Notes: generated from the sequence alone by a model not told the origin. A stretch of 64,000 nt of DNA from Aeromonas sobria (GCF_000820145.1 NZ_CDBW01000017.1:186001-250000), one strand, 5' to 3'. Shown: positions 9,320 to 20,033, numbered from the stretch's first letter. Program-made: numbers and translations.

Positions 9320-9494
9320 CGTCGTCCTCGGTCTATGACTGGGCATTACGCTGTCCGTGAGGTGGGACAAGCAAGAAAGAGTCTCAATTGATAGTGTAGT
9401 CAGTGAGACTGGCGGCGCGCGCAATGCCCCCGCGTGGCGGGGGACATGGAGGGTCAGATGAGGGCTAAAGAGGCAAGAGATCCGGAGGTTGTGA

Positions 9495-9848
9495 TCAGAA
9501 GGTCAGCACCTTGTCGGCGGCCAGGGTCCACTGGGCCAGCATCGGCAGGGTACCGACCTCAATCCCCTCGATCAGCGGCAGGGCTGTGATGCCACGGGCA
9601 TCGGTGCAGGTCTTGCACAGGCGGATGGTGACCCCTTGAGCCAGCAGGATCTCCAGCATCTGGCGCAGGTTGTACCCTTCAGCCGGAGCCTGACCGGCCA
9701 GTGCCGCGTTCACCGCATCGGACATCAGGAACAACTTCAGGCTGGCGCCACCCTGTTCGTTAAGGGCGATAGCGAGACGCAGGGCGTTGAACAGGGATTC
9801 GCTGCCGTAGGGTGCGCCGTTGGCAATCACCACAATCTGTTGATTCAT
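9495..9848 (-). CDS. DsrE-family protein
   Basis: 117 residues. The start MNQQIVVIANGAPYGSESLFNALRLA and the C-terminal region match the DsrE/DsrF-like fold (YchN group). Two cysteines close together (C-K-T-C near residue 79) may be redox or persulfide-carrying. Physiological role in this family outside sulfur oxidisers is not established. Transcribed alone. Confidence 0.8.
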   Translation of the reverse strand: MNQQIVVIANGAPYGSESLFNALRLAIALNEQGGASLKLFLMSDAVNAALAGQAPAEGYNLRQMLEILLAQGVTIRLCKTCTDARGITALPLIEGIEVGTLPMLAQWTLAADKVLTF

Positions 9849-10006
9849 AAGAGACTCCTGATCCTAAAAAGCGTCATTGTAGAACCAATCGGGTGACGAT
9901 TGCGTGATGTTGCACAACTTCTGTCGCACCTTTTCCCTGCTTGCTTGACCCGTGGGCGGAACGCGGTTCTTATTGTCAGTTCGCAAACATGACCGGGTGA
10001 ATCGAG

Positions 10007-10399
10007 ATGTGGAAAGTGGTGGGAATAGGGTTGCTACTGTTGGCGGGTCAGGCCTCTGGCAGTGAAGCGGTCGGTTGCAAGGCGCATCTGCAGGCCGTCA
10101 ACGACCAGCTGGTGTTTGCCAAAGCACATAACAATGCCGGACAGACCGCCGGGCTGGAGCAGGCCGCGCGCAATATCAAGGCCAACTGCACCGACGAGGG
10201 GCTGCTCAAGGAACAGAAAGAGCGAGTTCACAAGCTGCGTGGCGAGGTGGACGAGCGTCTGCTCGAGTTGCAGGAGGCAAGAGTGAGTGGCAAGCCGGAG
10301 AAAATTGCCAAGCAGCAGGCCAAGCTGGAGGAGTCCCAGACCAAGATGCTGGAGGCCCAGCGCGAGCTGGATCAGCAGATCCGGCTGGTCGGTAAGTGA
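10007..10399 (+). CDS. DUF1090 (YqjC-like) exported protein
   Basis: 130 residues. Cleavable signal peptide to about residue 18 (MWKVVGIGLLLLAGQASG), then a long charged helix rich in K, E, Q and L. Two cysteines (in VGCKA and ANCTDEG) probably form a disulfide. The pattern matches periplasmic DUF1090/YqjC proteins of unknown function. A strong terminator follows at 10424. Confidence 0.78.
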   Translation: MWKVVGIGLLLLAGQASGSEAVGCKAHLQAVNDQLVFAKAHNNAGQTAGLEQAARNIKANCTDEGLLKEQKERVHKLRGEVDERLLELQEARVSGKPEKIAKQQAKLEESQTKMLEAQRELDQQIRLVGK

Positions 10400-10423
10400 T
10401 AGCCTGCCACTGAACGCAGGATC

Positions 10424-10451
10424 AAAAAAGGCCGATTGCTCGGCCTTTTTT
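10424..10451 (+). terminator. Rho-independent terminator
   Basis: AAAAAAGGCCGA-loop-TCGGCCTTTTTT; ends the DUF1090 transcript. Confidence 0.9.
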
Positions 10452-10473
10452 CGTTTTACCGTCTGTGTATCCG

Positions 10474-10566
10474 CTACTGCCGGTGCATCCGCACGAACTT
10501 CTCCATCAGCTGATCGTCGGTTTTCACATGGGCGGGATCCCGGAAGATGCAGTCCATGTAGAGCAG
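10474..10566 (-). pseudogene. Duplicated 3' fragment of yfhL
   Basis: On the minus strand this stretch reads D-C-I-F-R-D-P-A-H-V-K-T-D-D-Q-L-M-E-K-F and continues V-R-M-H-R-Q-stop. That is nearly the same as the last 27 residues of the intact ferredoxin gene, which starts 108 bases away. Many third positions differ and the stop is TAG rather than TAA, so this is not a recent copy or an assembly stutter. No start or cluster-binding part is present. Confidence 0.85.
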
Positions 10567-10581
10567 GCGCTGATGCCGGAG

Positions 10582-12193
<1,612 letters not shown>

Positions 12194-12226
12194 GGCGGAC
12201 TCTTTATATCTGATTGCAAATCAGGA

Positions 12227-12247
12227 CGATGCCACCTGATGGCATCG
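12227..12247. promoter_or_regulatory. Palindrome upstream of trhP
   Basis: CGATGCCA-CCTGA-TGGCATCG, perfect 8-base arms, 34 bases upstream of the trhP start. Could be an operator or a 5'-leader hairpin. It matches no operator I can name. Confidence 0.4.
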
Positions 12248-12453
12248 TAGTGGTTGAGTAGCGGTGCAAGATGACCCTCCGAGAGGAGGCTCAATGCCGC
12301 GCGACCCGATGACGGCATATCCGGGGCCTATCTACAGAAGGTGCACCAGATATTCGGGGTGCGAGATTGTACTCGCCCCCACGTCATCATGCAATTTGGC
12401 AGCAAATCATTGGCTGCGCGAGCCGATAGGACGCCGATATGAAATAGCGCCGA

Positions 12454-13191
12454 TCAGGCCCAACGGGAGAGGGGGGAAGGTATGGCGTAGGCGTAACCCT
12501 GCTGATAGTCACAACCGAGGCGGTTGGCTATCTCGATATGGGTCTGGTTTTCTACCCCTTCGCACACCACCTTCATGCCGAGCCGCTGCAGGTACTCCAC
12601 CAGTCCGGTCAGCATGCGCAAGGCATGGCTACTCTTGGCCGCTTGCAGCAGCAGGGAGCGATCCAGCTTGATGATCTCGTAGGGGAGCGCCATCACTCGC
12701 TGAAAATTGCACTCCTGGGTGCCAAAGTCATCGCAGGCGATATGAGCACCGTGGCTGCGCAGTACTTCGATAAGAGACCGCTCCTTGCGCTGTAGCGGAG
12801 CGTACTCCACCACTTCGAACCAGATTGCGATATCCAGCTTGCGGGCTTGCAGCAGTACCAGCAGCAACAGGTTCTGATAGGTAGCACAACCCAGCGCCGG
12901 ATTGAGGTTGATGGAGAGCATGCAGGACTTCCCTTTCGCCAGTGCTGGCAAGTCGCGCAGGATGGCCCTGAGCATCACGATATCCACATGCAGGGACTCG
13001 TCACCGCTGAGAGAGGGAAAGTCGATCCCCTGATAGCATTGGCGCTCGGGATCCCAGCGTCTGGCCAGCACTTCAAAGCCGATGACCAGATGGTCTCGAT
13101 CCACGATGGGCTGGTAAAAGGGCACGGCAATGTCCGCTGTCGTCAGGGATGCCACGTTACTGACCGGAAACTCTTCTTTGAACGCAAACAT
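12454..13191 (-). CDS. EAL-domain cyclic di-GMP phosphodiesterase (single domain)
   Basis: About 245 residues from the ATG at 13191, which has AGGTGAG upstream; an earlier ATG at 13224 is possible. Key EAL residues are present in slightly altered form: E-V-L-A-R for the E-x-L motif, N in SINLNPA, E in FEVVEYAP, DDFGTQ for loop 6 (usual DDFGTG), K in IKLDRS, EGVE and the final Q in QQGYAYAIP. An active phosphodiesterase is likely but the changed loop 6 leaves doubt. It has no sensory domain of its own and stands alone, downstream of the pilus remnant's promoter region. Confidence 0.85.
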   Translation of the reverse strand: MFAFKEEFPVSNVASLTTADIAVPFYQPIVDRDHLVIGFEVLARRWDPERQCYQGIDFPSLSGDESLHVDIVMLRAILRDLPALAKGKSCMLSINLNPALGCATYQNLLLLVLLQARKLDIAIWFEVVEYAPLQRKERSLIEVLRSHGAHIACDDFGTQECNFQRVMALPYEIIKLDRSLLLQAAKSSHALRMLTGLVEYLQRLGMKVVCEGVENQTHIEIANRLGCDYQQGYAYAIPSPLSRWA

Positions 13192-13428
13192 GGCACTCAC
13201 CTGTTGACGGATATGGTTGCCCATAATACAGGAGGGGCGGGAGGACGCTCTGTAGGAATCCTCTGATAATGTGGTCGAATCTGCCAAGTCAATATAGGAC
13301 TATTCTGATTAACTTCCCCTCTGGTTATAAATAGACTGGCCCCAGTGATATGCAGCCAGTTTGTATTTTTCTAATCAATTATTCTGATAAGACAAACCAC
13401 TGCATGTAAAAACCAGTCTGGAATCGTC

Positions 13429-14150
13429 ATGAAGAAAATATATTTTATCTTGTCGCTGATATTCAGCGGCAACGCGCTGGCATCGGCCGAAATCAGCATA
13501 GGTACGCTTTATGACTATATGTCTGGCCAGCAGAGCACCTATTTGAAGCGCATTCGTAATCAGGGTGATGCGACCGCCTTCGTCAAGGTTGCCATTCACG
13601 AGATCACCTACGATGCGGCGGGCCAACCGCAGGAGTCAGCAGAGCTGACCGAGGGGCGCCGGACGCTGATTGCCAGCCCGTCCCGCATGATTATTCCGGC
13701 CAACGGGGTGCAGGCGACCCGGCTGCTGTTTATGGGAGAGCGGGACAAGGAGCGCTATTTCAGGGTCCGTTTTATTCCTGTGTTGCCAAAACAGGAGGAT
13801 GGGTTCGATCTGGATGCCAATGCGGTTCAGGAGAATCAACAGCAAGTCTCGGCCGGGGTAAATATATTAACTGGCTTTGGTGCCATTATTTTCGTGATGC
13901 CAAAAGAGAATCATTTTGATACCCAATTTATAAAGACAGACACCATGACCACTGTCGTGAATAAAGGCAATGCCACCGTAGTGCTGGATTTTTTTGAAGA
14001 GTGCGATGGGCGGAAAAAAACTGTTCCACCCCAAGCAAAATCCATCTGTTGCCAAATATGCAGAAGCAACTGATGAAAAAGAGCGATCACCTTTATCGGT
14101 TTGAACTGATTGAGGGTGACAAGAGCAGAAACATGGTGATTGGTCACTGA
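13429..14150 (+). pseudogene. CS1/Ecp-type (alpha-fimbrial) pilus chaperone, frameshifted at an A7 tract
   Basis: The open frame from 13429 stops at 14073, but family-like sequence continues in another frame to a TGA at 14148-14150. Residues 1-19 are a signal peptide. The rest resembles the periplasmic chaperones of CS1/CFA and Ecp pili (SPSRMIIPANG, then ATRLLFMGERDKERYFRVRF). The frame breaks after CDGRKK at the A7 run 14014-14020. One extra A restores N-C-S-T-P-S-K-I-H-L-L-P and a normal C-terminus ending N-M-V-I-G-H. No usher or adhesin gene follows. Either inactive, rescued by slippage, or a sequencing indel. Confidence 0.8.
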
Positions 14151-14177
14151 TGTTTCTTATATCCGAGAGAGGAGAGA

Positions 14178-17100
14178 GTGATGAAAGTATGGATAGCTGC
14201 GCCTCTGGCAATGCTGGTGTCGGCCAATCTGATGGCTGCCGAACGTATTGAGCATCAGGTCACGGTGACCGCCCAGATCCCGACCGAGGCTTTCTATGTA
14301 CAGCCGACCGGCGGGGACAACTGGATGAGCACGCCGCAGAAGCTGGCCTACAACCCTTATACCAAGAAGCTGGACAAGCTGCATTATCCGAATGTCACAC
14401 CCCGGCTCTTTGTCGATACGCACCGCGCATTGCAGGCGGTTGAACAAGGTCGGGCAGATGCCTATATCGGCAACCTCCATGTGGCCAATCTGTTTATCGA
14501 GCGTCACCCGGCGTTGGCGGTGGTCGCCCAGTCTCCCTTGTTGATGGAAACCCTGCATCTTGGCGTCGCCAGCCAGAAACACTCCCTTGCTATCCGGCTT
14601 GATACTGCCATTCAGGCGCTGACGGTCGAGGCGCGCAGTGAACTGGAGAAACGCTGGCTGGGGGAGAGCCTGGAGCCCAACTTCATGGGGCACAGCAATT
14701 TCTTGCTGCGCCCTGATGAGCGAGCCTGGCTCTCGATGCTGCCACAGCTAAAGCTGGGATTGATCCCCGGCTGGGTGCCCTTCTCTTATCACGATGAGGG
14801 TGGCAATCCGGTCGGCTTGATGGTGGATTATCTGGACGTGCTGCAAGAGACGCTGGGGCTGGCATACAGCCGTGTGCCGGTGCAGGGCTGGCCCGATCTG
14901 CAGCAGTTGCTGCTGCATCACGATGTGGATCTGGCGGTATTGCCCACCCGCATCATCGAGCGACTGGTTGGGTGGCATGCCAGCGAGCCCTTCGCATCAT
15001 TCCCTATGGTACTGGTGACGGCGCGCGGCAGCCTGCCGATCGGGGATCTCTCCGATCTGGCTGGCAAAAAGCTGCTGCTGACCGACAGCATGCTGATCCC
15101 CCAGCTCAGGGCACTGGTGCCTGATCTTGAACTGACCACGACCCGCCATGCCAGCGAGGGGCTCGCCCGTGTCGCTGCAGGGGAGGGGGATGCCTATATC
15201 GGCAATCTGGTGGTGGTCTCCCGTCTTATCACCGAGCAGTTTGATGACCGACTCCATATTGCCGCGCCCACTCCCTTCAAGGATGAGCTGGCCGTTGCAG
15301 TACGTGAGCCTTACGCCCCCTTGCTGCCCTTGGTCAATCGGGTGTTTGCCAGCATGAGCGACAAGGAGAAGCGCCAGATCCGCAATAGCTGGCTGGCGCT
15401 GAACTATAGCGAGGGGATCCCCCGAGCAAAACTGTTGCGCACTTTGCTGCCCGCCGGGGTGGCGATCACGCTCTTTATTCTGGTGCTGTCGGTGGCTTAC
15501 TGGCGGCTGCGTCAGGAGATAGTCCGTCGTCATCAGGTTGAGGCCGCACTGGCCAGAGCCAAGGCCAGGGCGGAGTCTGCCGCCACCCAGAAAGGGGAGT
15601 TTCTGGCCACCATGAGCCACGAAATTCGCACTCCGATGAATGGCATCGTCGGTATGGCGGAACAGCTCACCTTTACCGAGTTGACCCTGGATCAGCGCCA
15701 GATGGTGGAGGTCATCAACCGCGGTGCCCAGGGGCTGCATGCGCTGATCGACAACGTGCTCGACTTCGCCAAGCTGGAGGCGGGCAAGATGCAGCTCGAA
15801 CAAGCTCCGTTTCTTGTCCGGGAGCTGCTCGACAGTGTGCTGACCATGACGGTGAGCGAGGTGCACCGCAAGGGGTTGCGCGTCTATCTGTGGGCGGATG
15901 CCGGTGTGGCGGCCCGGGTGAGCGGTGATGTGCTGCGTCTGCGCCAGATCCTCTTCAACTTTGTCAGCAATGCCATCAAGTTCACCGAGCGGGGCTTTAT
16001 CGAGATCTCGGTGCAACTGCTGGCGCAAGGGGAGGGGCAGCAACAACTGCGGTTTGGCGTGCGCGACAGCGGTATTGGCATGAGCCCCGAGGCGCTTGGC
16101 CGGATCTTCAATGCCTTTGAGCAGGCGGAGAGCTCCACCACCCGCAGTTATGGTGGTACTGGCCTGGGGCTGAGTATCTGCCAGACCCTGGCCACCTTGA
16201 TGGGGGGCGAGATCCGGCTGGAGAGTGCCCCAGGACTTGGCACTTTCATCACCCTGACGGTCACTCTGCCCGTCTTGGCACAGAGAGAGCCGGATCTTCG
16301 TCTCAACGGTGTGCAAGCCTACATCGATCTGCATGACGAGAAGCTGTGCCACACCCTGCTGTTGCATCTCGATGCACTGGGGGTGATGCGAACGTCGCAG
16401 TTTGGTGATGCCCGGTTGCGTTTCAGTGACCATGAGCTGGCGGCTGAGGGGAGCATCCGGGTGCTGCCGCTGGCGACCCCCCTCGGCTATCGCTGTGATG
16501 AGGGGCATTATCTGCTTAACAGCAACCCCATGACCTGGCATGCGGTGCGGGAGGTCTGTTATCGCCAGCTGGGCTTGAACGATGATCCTGCACCGCAATC
16601 GATGCGAAAGAGCGCACAGGGCGCGCCCATGCTGCCCTATCGGGTATTGCTGGTGGAAGATAATCCCCTCAACCAGTCGTTAGTGATACGTCAGCTCAGG
16701 CAGCTTGAGCTGAGTTGTGATCTGGCAGATCACGGCCAGCAAGCCCTCGAGATGGTCGCGCAGCACTCCTATGATCTGGTGCTCTGTGACTGCCAGATGC
16801 CGGTGATGGATGGTTATGAGTTCACCCGCAGGATACGGACTGCAGAAACAGGCGAGCGGCTGCTGATCATCGCCATGACGGCCAATGTGCTGCCGGAGCA
16901 GGCTACGCGCTGTTTTGCTGCCGGTATGGACGATCTGTTGGGCAAACCAGTGCTGCAGGATGCGCTGCGTCAGATGTTGCAGAAGTGGCAAATCTTACCC
17001 GCGCCAACCTTGATTGATGTAGCGGCCATGGCGGCATTCTTTGGGCAAGGTGACAAGTTGCGGCAGATGTTTCCGCTTTTTCGCCAGGAGCTTGAACAGT

Positions 17101-17357
17101 CGATGGCACAGGAGCCACTCGATGACAATGGATTGGCCAACTGGGTACATCGTCAGGCGGGAACCATCAGTATGATGATGGCGCCGCAGCTGGCTGAGCA
17201 GGCATGGCAATTGGAAGAAAAAATCCGCCAGTTTGGAGCGCCAGCTTGTACTGATGAGCTAACAAGGTTTCGTGCCCAATTACAGCAAATCATCGGTGAG
17301 TTGACGTTATTGAGCGAGAGAGATGGGCACTCAGTTATCGAGGGAGAACTGGAGTAA
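14178..17357 (+). CDS. BvgS/EvgS-like hybrid histidine kinase with a CS1-pilin-like N-terminus (chimera)
   Basis: 1059 residues. Residues 1-20 are a signal peptide and 21-68 (IEHQVTVTA..., QKLAYNPYTKKLDKL) look like the start of a CS1/CFA major pilin. Residues 71-165 are only the second half of a periplasmic Venus-flytrap domain (ALQAVEQGRADAYIGNL). A complete second flytrap spans about 185-410. A membrane helix covers 424-443. The kinase core follows, with H481 in TMSHEIRTPMNG and a Bergerat ATP site (GTGLGLSICQ). A receiver domain starts near 818 (CDCQMPVMDGYE) and an HPt domain has its candidate histidine at 991 (WVHRQAG). Flytrap 2 has about 150 residues before the motif that flytrap 1 reaches after fewer than 20. 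This suggests an in-frame fusion that replaced half a domain. The strong AGGAG site belongs to the pilin part. No response-regulator gene is adjacent. Confidence 0.82.
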   Translation: MMKVWIAAPLAMLVSANLMAAERIEHQVTVTAQIPTEAFYVQPTGGDNWMSTPQKLAYNPYTKKLDKLHYPNVTPRLFVDTHRALQAVEQGRADAYIGNLHVANLFIERHPALAVVAQSPLLMETLHLGVASQKHSLAIRLDTAIQALTVEARSELEKRWLGESLEPNFMGHSNFLLRPDERAWLSMLPQLKLGLIPGWVPFSYHDEGGNPVGLMVDYLDVLQETLGLAYSRVPVQGWPDLQQLLLHHDVDLAVLPTRIIERLVGWHASEPFASFPMVLVTARGSLPIGDLSDLAGKKLLLTDSMLIPQLRALVPDLELTTTRHASEGLARVAAGEGDAYIGNLVVVSRLITEQFDDRLHIAAPTPFKDELAVAVREPYAPLLPLVNRVFASMSDKEKRQIRNSWLALNYSEGIPRAKLLRTLLPAGVAITLFILVLSVAYWRLRQEIVRRHQVEAALARAKARAESAATQKGEFLATMSHEIRTPMNGIVGMAEQLTFTELTLDQRQMVEVINRGAQGLHALIDNVLDFAKLEAGKMQLEQAPFLVRELLDSVLTMTVSEVHRKGLRVYLWADAGVAARVSGDVLRLRQILFNFVSNAIKFTERGFIEISVQLLAQGEGQQQLRFGVRDSGIGMSPEALGRIFNAFEQAESSTTRSYGGTGLGLSICQTLATLMGGEIRLESAPGLGTFITLTVTLPVLAQREPDLRLNGVQAYIDLHDEKLCHTLLLHLDALGVMRTSQFGDARLRFSDHELAAEGSIRVLPLATPLGYRCDEGHYLLNSNPMTWHAVREVCYRQLGLNDDPAPQSMRKSAQGAPMLPYRVLLVEDNPLNQSLVIRQLRQLELSCDLADHGQQALEMVAQHSYDLVLCDCQMPVMDGYEFTRRIRTAETGERLLIIAMTANVLPEQATRCFAAGMDDLLGKPVLQDALRQMLQKWQILPAPTLIDVAAMAAFFGQGDKLRQMFPLFRQELEQSMAQEPLDDNGLANWVHRQAGTISMMMAPQLAEQAWQLEEKIRQFGAPACTDELTRFRAQLQQIIGELTLLSERDGHSVIEGELE

Positions 17358-17654
17358 GTGGAACTGTTCACTCATAAAATTGCGGGGGCTGTGGCCATTG
17401 CCTGCGGTGGCCAGCCACTCCCAGTCCAGTTTTGGCGAGCCGGCTTTGAAGCGCTGATAGGCAACACCTTGATGGATGGTCAGAAAGAGGGTCGTGGGGA
17501 GCCCCAGCTTGTTGCTGTAGCGCACCATCAGCTCGCCCTGATAGTCGTTGCTGATTCTGACTTTGAGCGCCTGCAGTGTCAGACCGGTTGCATGGCCATG
17601 CTCGTCCCAGACTTCAAACATGATGTGAATACTCTGATGTTGATGCTGCCACAA
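17331..17654 (-). CDS. Hypothetical protein overlapping the kinase 3' end
   Basis: 107 residues (or 96 from an internal ATG). It overlaps the last 27 bases of the kinase gene on the opposite strand. Codon usage on this strand looks coding (C/G-rich third positions) and the frame fills the space between the kinase and the tRNA terminator. No signal peptide, membrane segment or family is recognised. The competing frame on the plus strand (17358-17762) runs through the terminator. May be a fragment of a longer gene. Confidence 0.5.
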   Translation of the reverse strand: MWQHQHQSIHIMFEVWDEHGHATGLTLQALKVRISNDYQGELMVRYSNKLGLPTTLFLTIHQGVAYQRFKAGSPKLDWEWLATAGNGHSPRNFMSEQFHLLQFSLDN

Positions 17655-17724
17655 TCAGCGATATTGGATGCAGTTACAACTGTCAAATCTGACAAGGTCG
17701 GGAAAAATCAGGAGGATGGCAGAA

Positions 17725-17756
17725 AGCGAAAGCCCGGCGCGAGGCCGGGTTTTCTT
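17725..17756 (-). terminator. Terminator of the tRNA-Tyr operon
   Basis: Stem CCCGGC/GCCGGG with T-rich sequence on both sides, just past the 3' end of the last tRNA-Tyr gene. It can work in both directions. Confidence 0.7.
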
Positions 17757-17762
17757 GAATGA

Positions 17763-17847
17763 TGGTGGAGGGAGAAGGATTCGAACCTTCGAAGGCAGAG
17801 CCGTCAGATTTACAGTCTGATCCCTTTGGCCGCTCGGGAACCCCTCC
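17763..17847 (-). tRNA. tRNA-Tyr (GTA), third in operon
   Basis: 85 bases with encoded CCA, long variable arm, anticodon GTA in CTGTAAA and TTCGAATCC T-loop. Identical in sequence to the next two copies. Confidence 0.97.
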
Positions 17848-17891
17848 ACAGGGGTAAAGCATATGTTATTCGGCCATATCAATCTGGAAAA

Positions 17892-17976
17892 TGGTGGAGG
17901 GAGAAGGATTCGAACCTTCGAAGGCAGAGCCGTCAGATTTACAGTCTGATCCCTTTGGCCGCTCGGGAACCCCTCC
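17892..17976 (-). tRNA. tRNA-Tyr (GTA), second in operon
   Basis: Identical 85-base copy, 44 bases from its neighbour downstream and 39 from the one upstream. Confidence 0.97.
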
Positions 17977-18015
17977 ACGGGGTATTTCCTGATTGTCACT
18001 ACTTTCGCACTTGAA

Positions 18016-18100
18016 TGGTGGAGGGAGAAGGATTCGAACCTTCGAAGGCAGAGCCGTCAGATTTACAGTCTGATCCCTTTGGCCGCTCGGGAACCCCTCC
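18016..18100 (-). tRNA. tRNA-Tyr (GTA), first in operon
   Basis: Identical 85-base copy and the promoter-proximal member of the three-gene tRNA operon. Confidence 0.97.
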
Positions 18101-18115
18101 CCAAGTGCGAGGCGC

Positions 18116-18143
18116 ATACTAGCAGATCCCCAGCGTTTGTGAA
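18116..18143 (-). promoter_or_regulatory. Predicted sigma-70 promoter of the tRNA-Tyr operon
   Basis: TTCACA, 16 bases, TAGTAT, followed by a GC-rich discriminator (GCGCCTCGC), the arrangement expected of a stringently controlled stable-RNA promoter. Confidence 0.6.
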
Positions 18144-18302
18144 CCCCTGACAGGCTGATATGACAGTAAAAAATGACTGTTCGTTGTTTTTTGATACAGC
18201 AAGCTCAAAATTCAAACTTATCAGCTAGTTGTAAGCTGATTTTCTGCGCAAACCCGCACAGTACAGCTTGGCGAACGTGGTGAAGAGGAGGCCAATAGCA
18301 GA

Positions 18303-18327
18303 AGACCGCCAGTGTCGGCGGTCTTTT
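18303..18327. terminator. Hairpin downstream of astB
   Basis: AGACCGCC-AGTGTC-GGCGGTCTTTT. The T-run is on the plus strand, but it lies immediately after the minus-strand astB gene, so it may end astB transcripts or be bidirectional. Confidence 0.55.
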
Positions 18328-18339
18328 CGGGCATCACAT

Positions 18340-19677
18340 TTAGCGCTGGAACGGATAGATGGATCCGAGTTTGAGGATCTGGGTCAGCTCGTCCAGCGCG
18401 CTGCGGGACTCCTGCACCAGTGACGGATCCCGCAGGTCATCGAGGCTCAGACGGTCGCGGTAGTGGCGATCGGCCCAGTTGTCGAGGCGGGCGAACTGGC
18501 GGTCGTTGATAAGGCAGGCCGGATTGACGGCGGCGAGCTCGGCGTCGTTCATGGCAACCCGCAGCCGCAGGCAGGCCGGGCCGCCACCATTGCGCATGCT
18601 CTGTTTTACATCCATGTAGTGCACAGCCTTGATCGGGGTGTCCTGCGTCAGCAGCTTGTCGAGATAGGCCGAGACCGCCGGATTGTCGCGGCACTCGGTG
18701 GGGGCAATGATCGCCATCTCGCCATTGGGCAGGGTGAGGATCTGGGTGTTGAACAGGTAGGATTTCACCGCATCCAGCACCGAGACCTCGGCGGTCGGCA
18801 CTTCGATAAAGTGCAGATCTCCTTCGCCAAACTTGCCGCTGATCTCGGCCAGCACCTCATCGGTGGATAGGAAAGCCTGCTGATGGAAGAACAGTACGTT
18901 CTGGTTGCCCACCGCGATCACGTCGTTGTGAAACACCCCCTGATCGATGACCTCCGGGTTCTGCTGGATAAACACCACGCTCTCCTCGCCCAGGCCGTGC
19001 AGGCGGGCGATGGCCTGGCTCGCTTCCAGTGTCTGGCGAGCCGGGTAGCGCTTTGGCGCCGGGCGGGAGTGGTCGAAGGCACTGCGGCCATAGACGAACA
19101 GCTCAACCCCCGCTTCGCCATAGGCGCGGCAGAGCCGAGTGTGGTTGGCAGCCCCCTCGTCGCCGAAATGATCATTTTCCGGCAGATGGAGGTGGTGGCT
19201 GAAGTGGCGATCGTTGTTGAACACCGCGCGCAGGATGCGGCCGGTGACATCCGGCTCGAGGGAGCGGTGAAACTTGTTGGTCAGGTTGGCAGGGGTGAAG
19301 TGAATGCGGCCATCCCGGGTATCGGCACTGGGGGAGACAGTGGCGGCGTTGGCGGTCCACATGCTGGAGGCCGAATAGCAGGCTGCCAGCACGGCGGGAG
19401 CCTGTTTGGCGGCCTGCTCCAGCACCCGGGCATCGTTGCCGGTGAAGCCGAGGCGGCGCAGGGTGGCGAGATCGGGGCGCTCCTGTGGCGCCAGAACTCC
19501 CTGGGTCATGCCAAGGTCGGTCAGCGCCTTCATCTTGCGTAGCCCCTGTTTGGCGGCCTCTTTCGGATTGGAGGCTTCCTGGGCATTGCTCTGGGAGGCA
19601 ACGTTGCCGTAAGAGAGTCCGGCGTAGTTATGGGTCGGGCCGACCAGACCGTCGAAATTGACCTCGAAGTGCTTCAT
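18340..19677 (-). CDS. astB: N-succinylarginine dihydrolase
   Basis: 445 residues. [20 protein letters not shown] is the family N-terminus; the active-site cysteine lies in [12 protein letters not shown]. AstB removes two ammonia and CO2 from N2-succinylarginine to give succinylornithine, the second step of the arginine succinyltransferase pathway, in the cytoplasm. The start at 19677 is preferred over the ATG three codons earlier because of family alignment. The other ast genes are not in the window, so astB is separated from the usual astCADBE order here. Confidence 0.95.
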   Translation of the reverse strand: MKHFEVNFDGLVGPTHNYAGLSYGNVASQSNAQEASNPKEAAKQGLRKMKALTDLGMTQGVLAPQERPDLATLRRLGFTGNDARVLEQAAKQAPAVLAACYSASSMWTANAATVSPSADTRDGRIHFTPANLTNKFHRSLEPDVTGRILRAVFNNDRHFSHHLHLPENDHFGDEGAANHTRLCRAYGEAGVELFVYGRSAFDHSRPAPKRYPARQTLEASQAIARLHGLGEESVVFIQQNPEVIDQGVFHNDVIAVGNQNVLFFHQQAFLSTDEVLAEISGKFGEGDLHFIEVPTAEVSVLDAVKSYLFNTQILTLPNGEMAIIAPTECRDNPAVSAYLDKLLTQDTPIKAVHYMDVKQSMRNGGGPACLRLRVAMNDAELAAVNPACLINDRQFARLDNWADRHYRDRLSLDDLRDPSLVQESRSALDELTQILKLGSIYPFQR

Positions 19678-20033
19678 TGAGTACATCCTTTTCGATTTTT
19701 ATGAGAGGTTGCGGTTCCTTCCGCGCGTGCTGCGTCGGGGTTGGGCCATTATAAGGAGATTTTATTTTTTTGTAACAAGCCGGTAACTAGCAGCCGCTTT
19801 TATGTCGTTTCAGATATAAAAAGAGGGGCGGTATGGCAGAAAAATGAAAAAGCGGTTGCGTCTGGCCCGCAGCCTTCGCATTAATAAATAAAGACGCAAT
19901 AAAAGATGTAATGCGGTTCGGGCTGGTCAGGCAAATTTGCTCACAAGATTGCTTTTTCGCGCCAAATCTCTTATACAGCCCCACAAAACCGCACACCAAC
20001 CCCGTCGGGTGCAATGAGGATAATAGTTACAGC

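Noticed and set aside
14014..14020. Programmed -1 ribosomal frameshift in the pilus chaperone
   Set aside because: The codon phase at the A7 run (CGG AAA AAA ACT) does not form a standard X-XXY-YYZ slippery site, and I see no clear downstream stimulator; indel or transcript slippage fits better.
14997..16598. A 533-codon open frame opposite the hybrid kinase
   Set aside because: Antisense shadow; the kinase motifs are unambiguous on the plus strand.
17655..18117. Open frames across the tRNA-Tyr array (MTIRKYPVEGFPSGQ..., MRLALGEGFPSGQ...)
   Set aside because: They are translations of tRNA sequence, a well-known false gene type; the identical FPSGQRDQTVNL peptides repeat once per tRNA.
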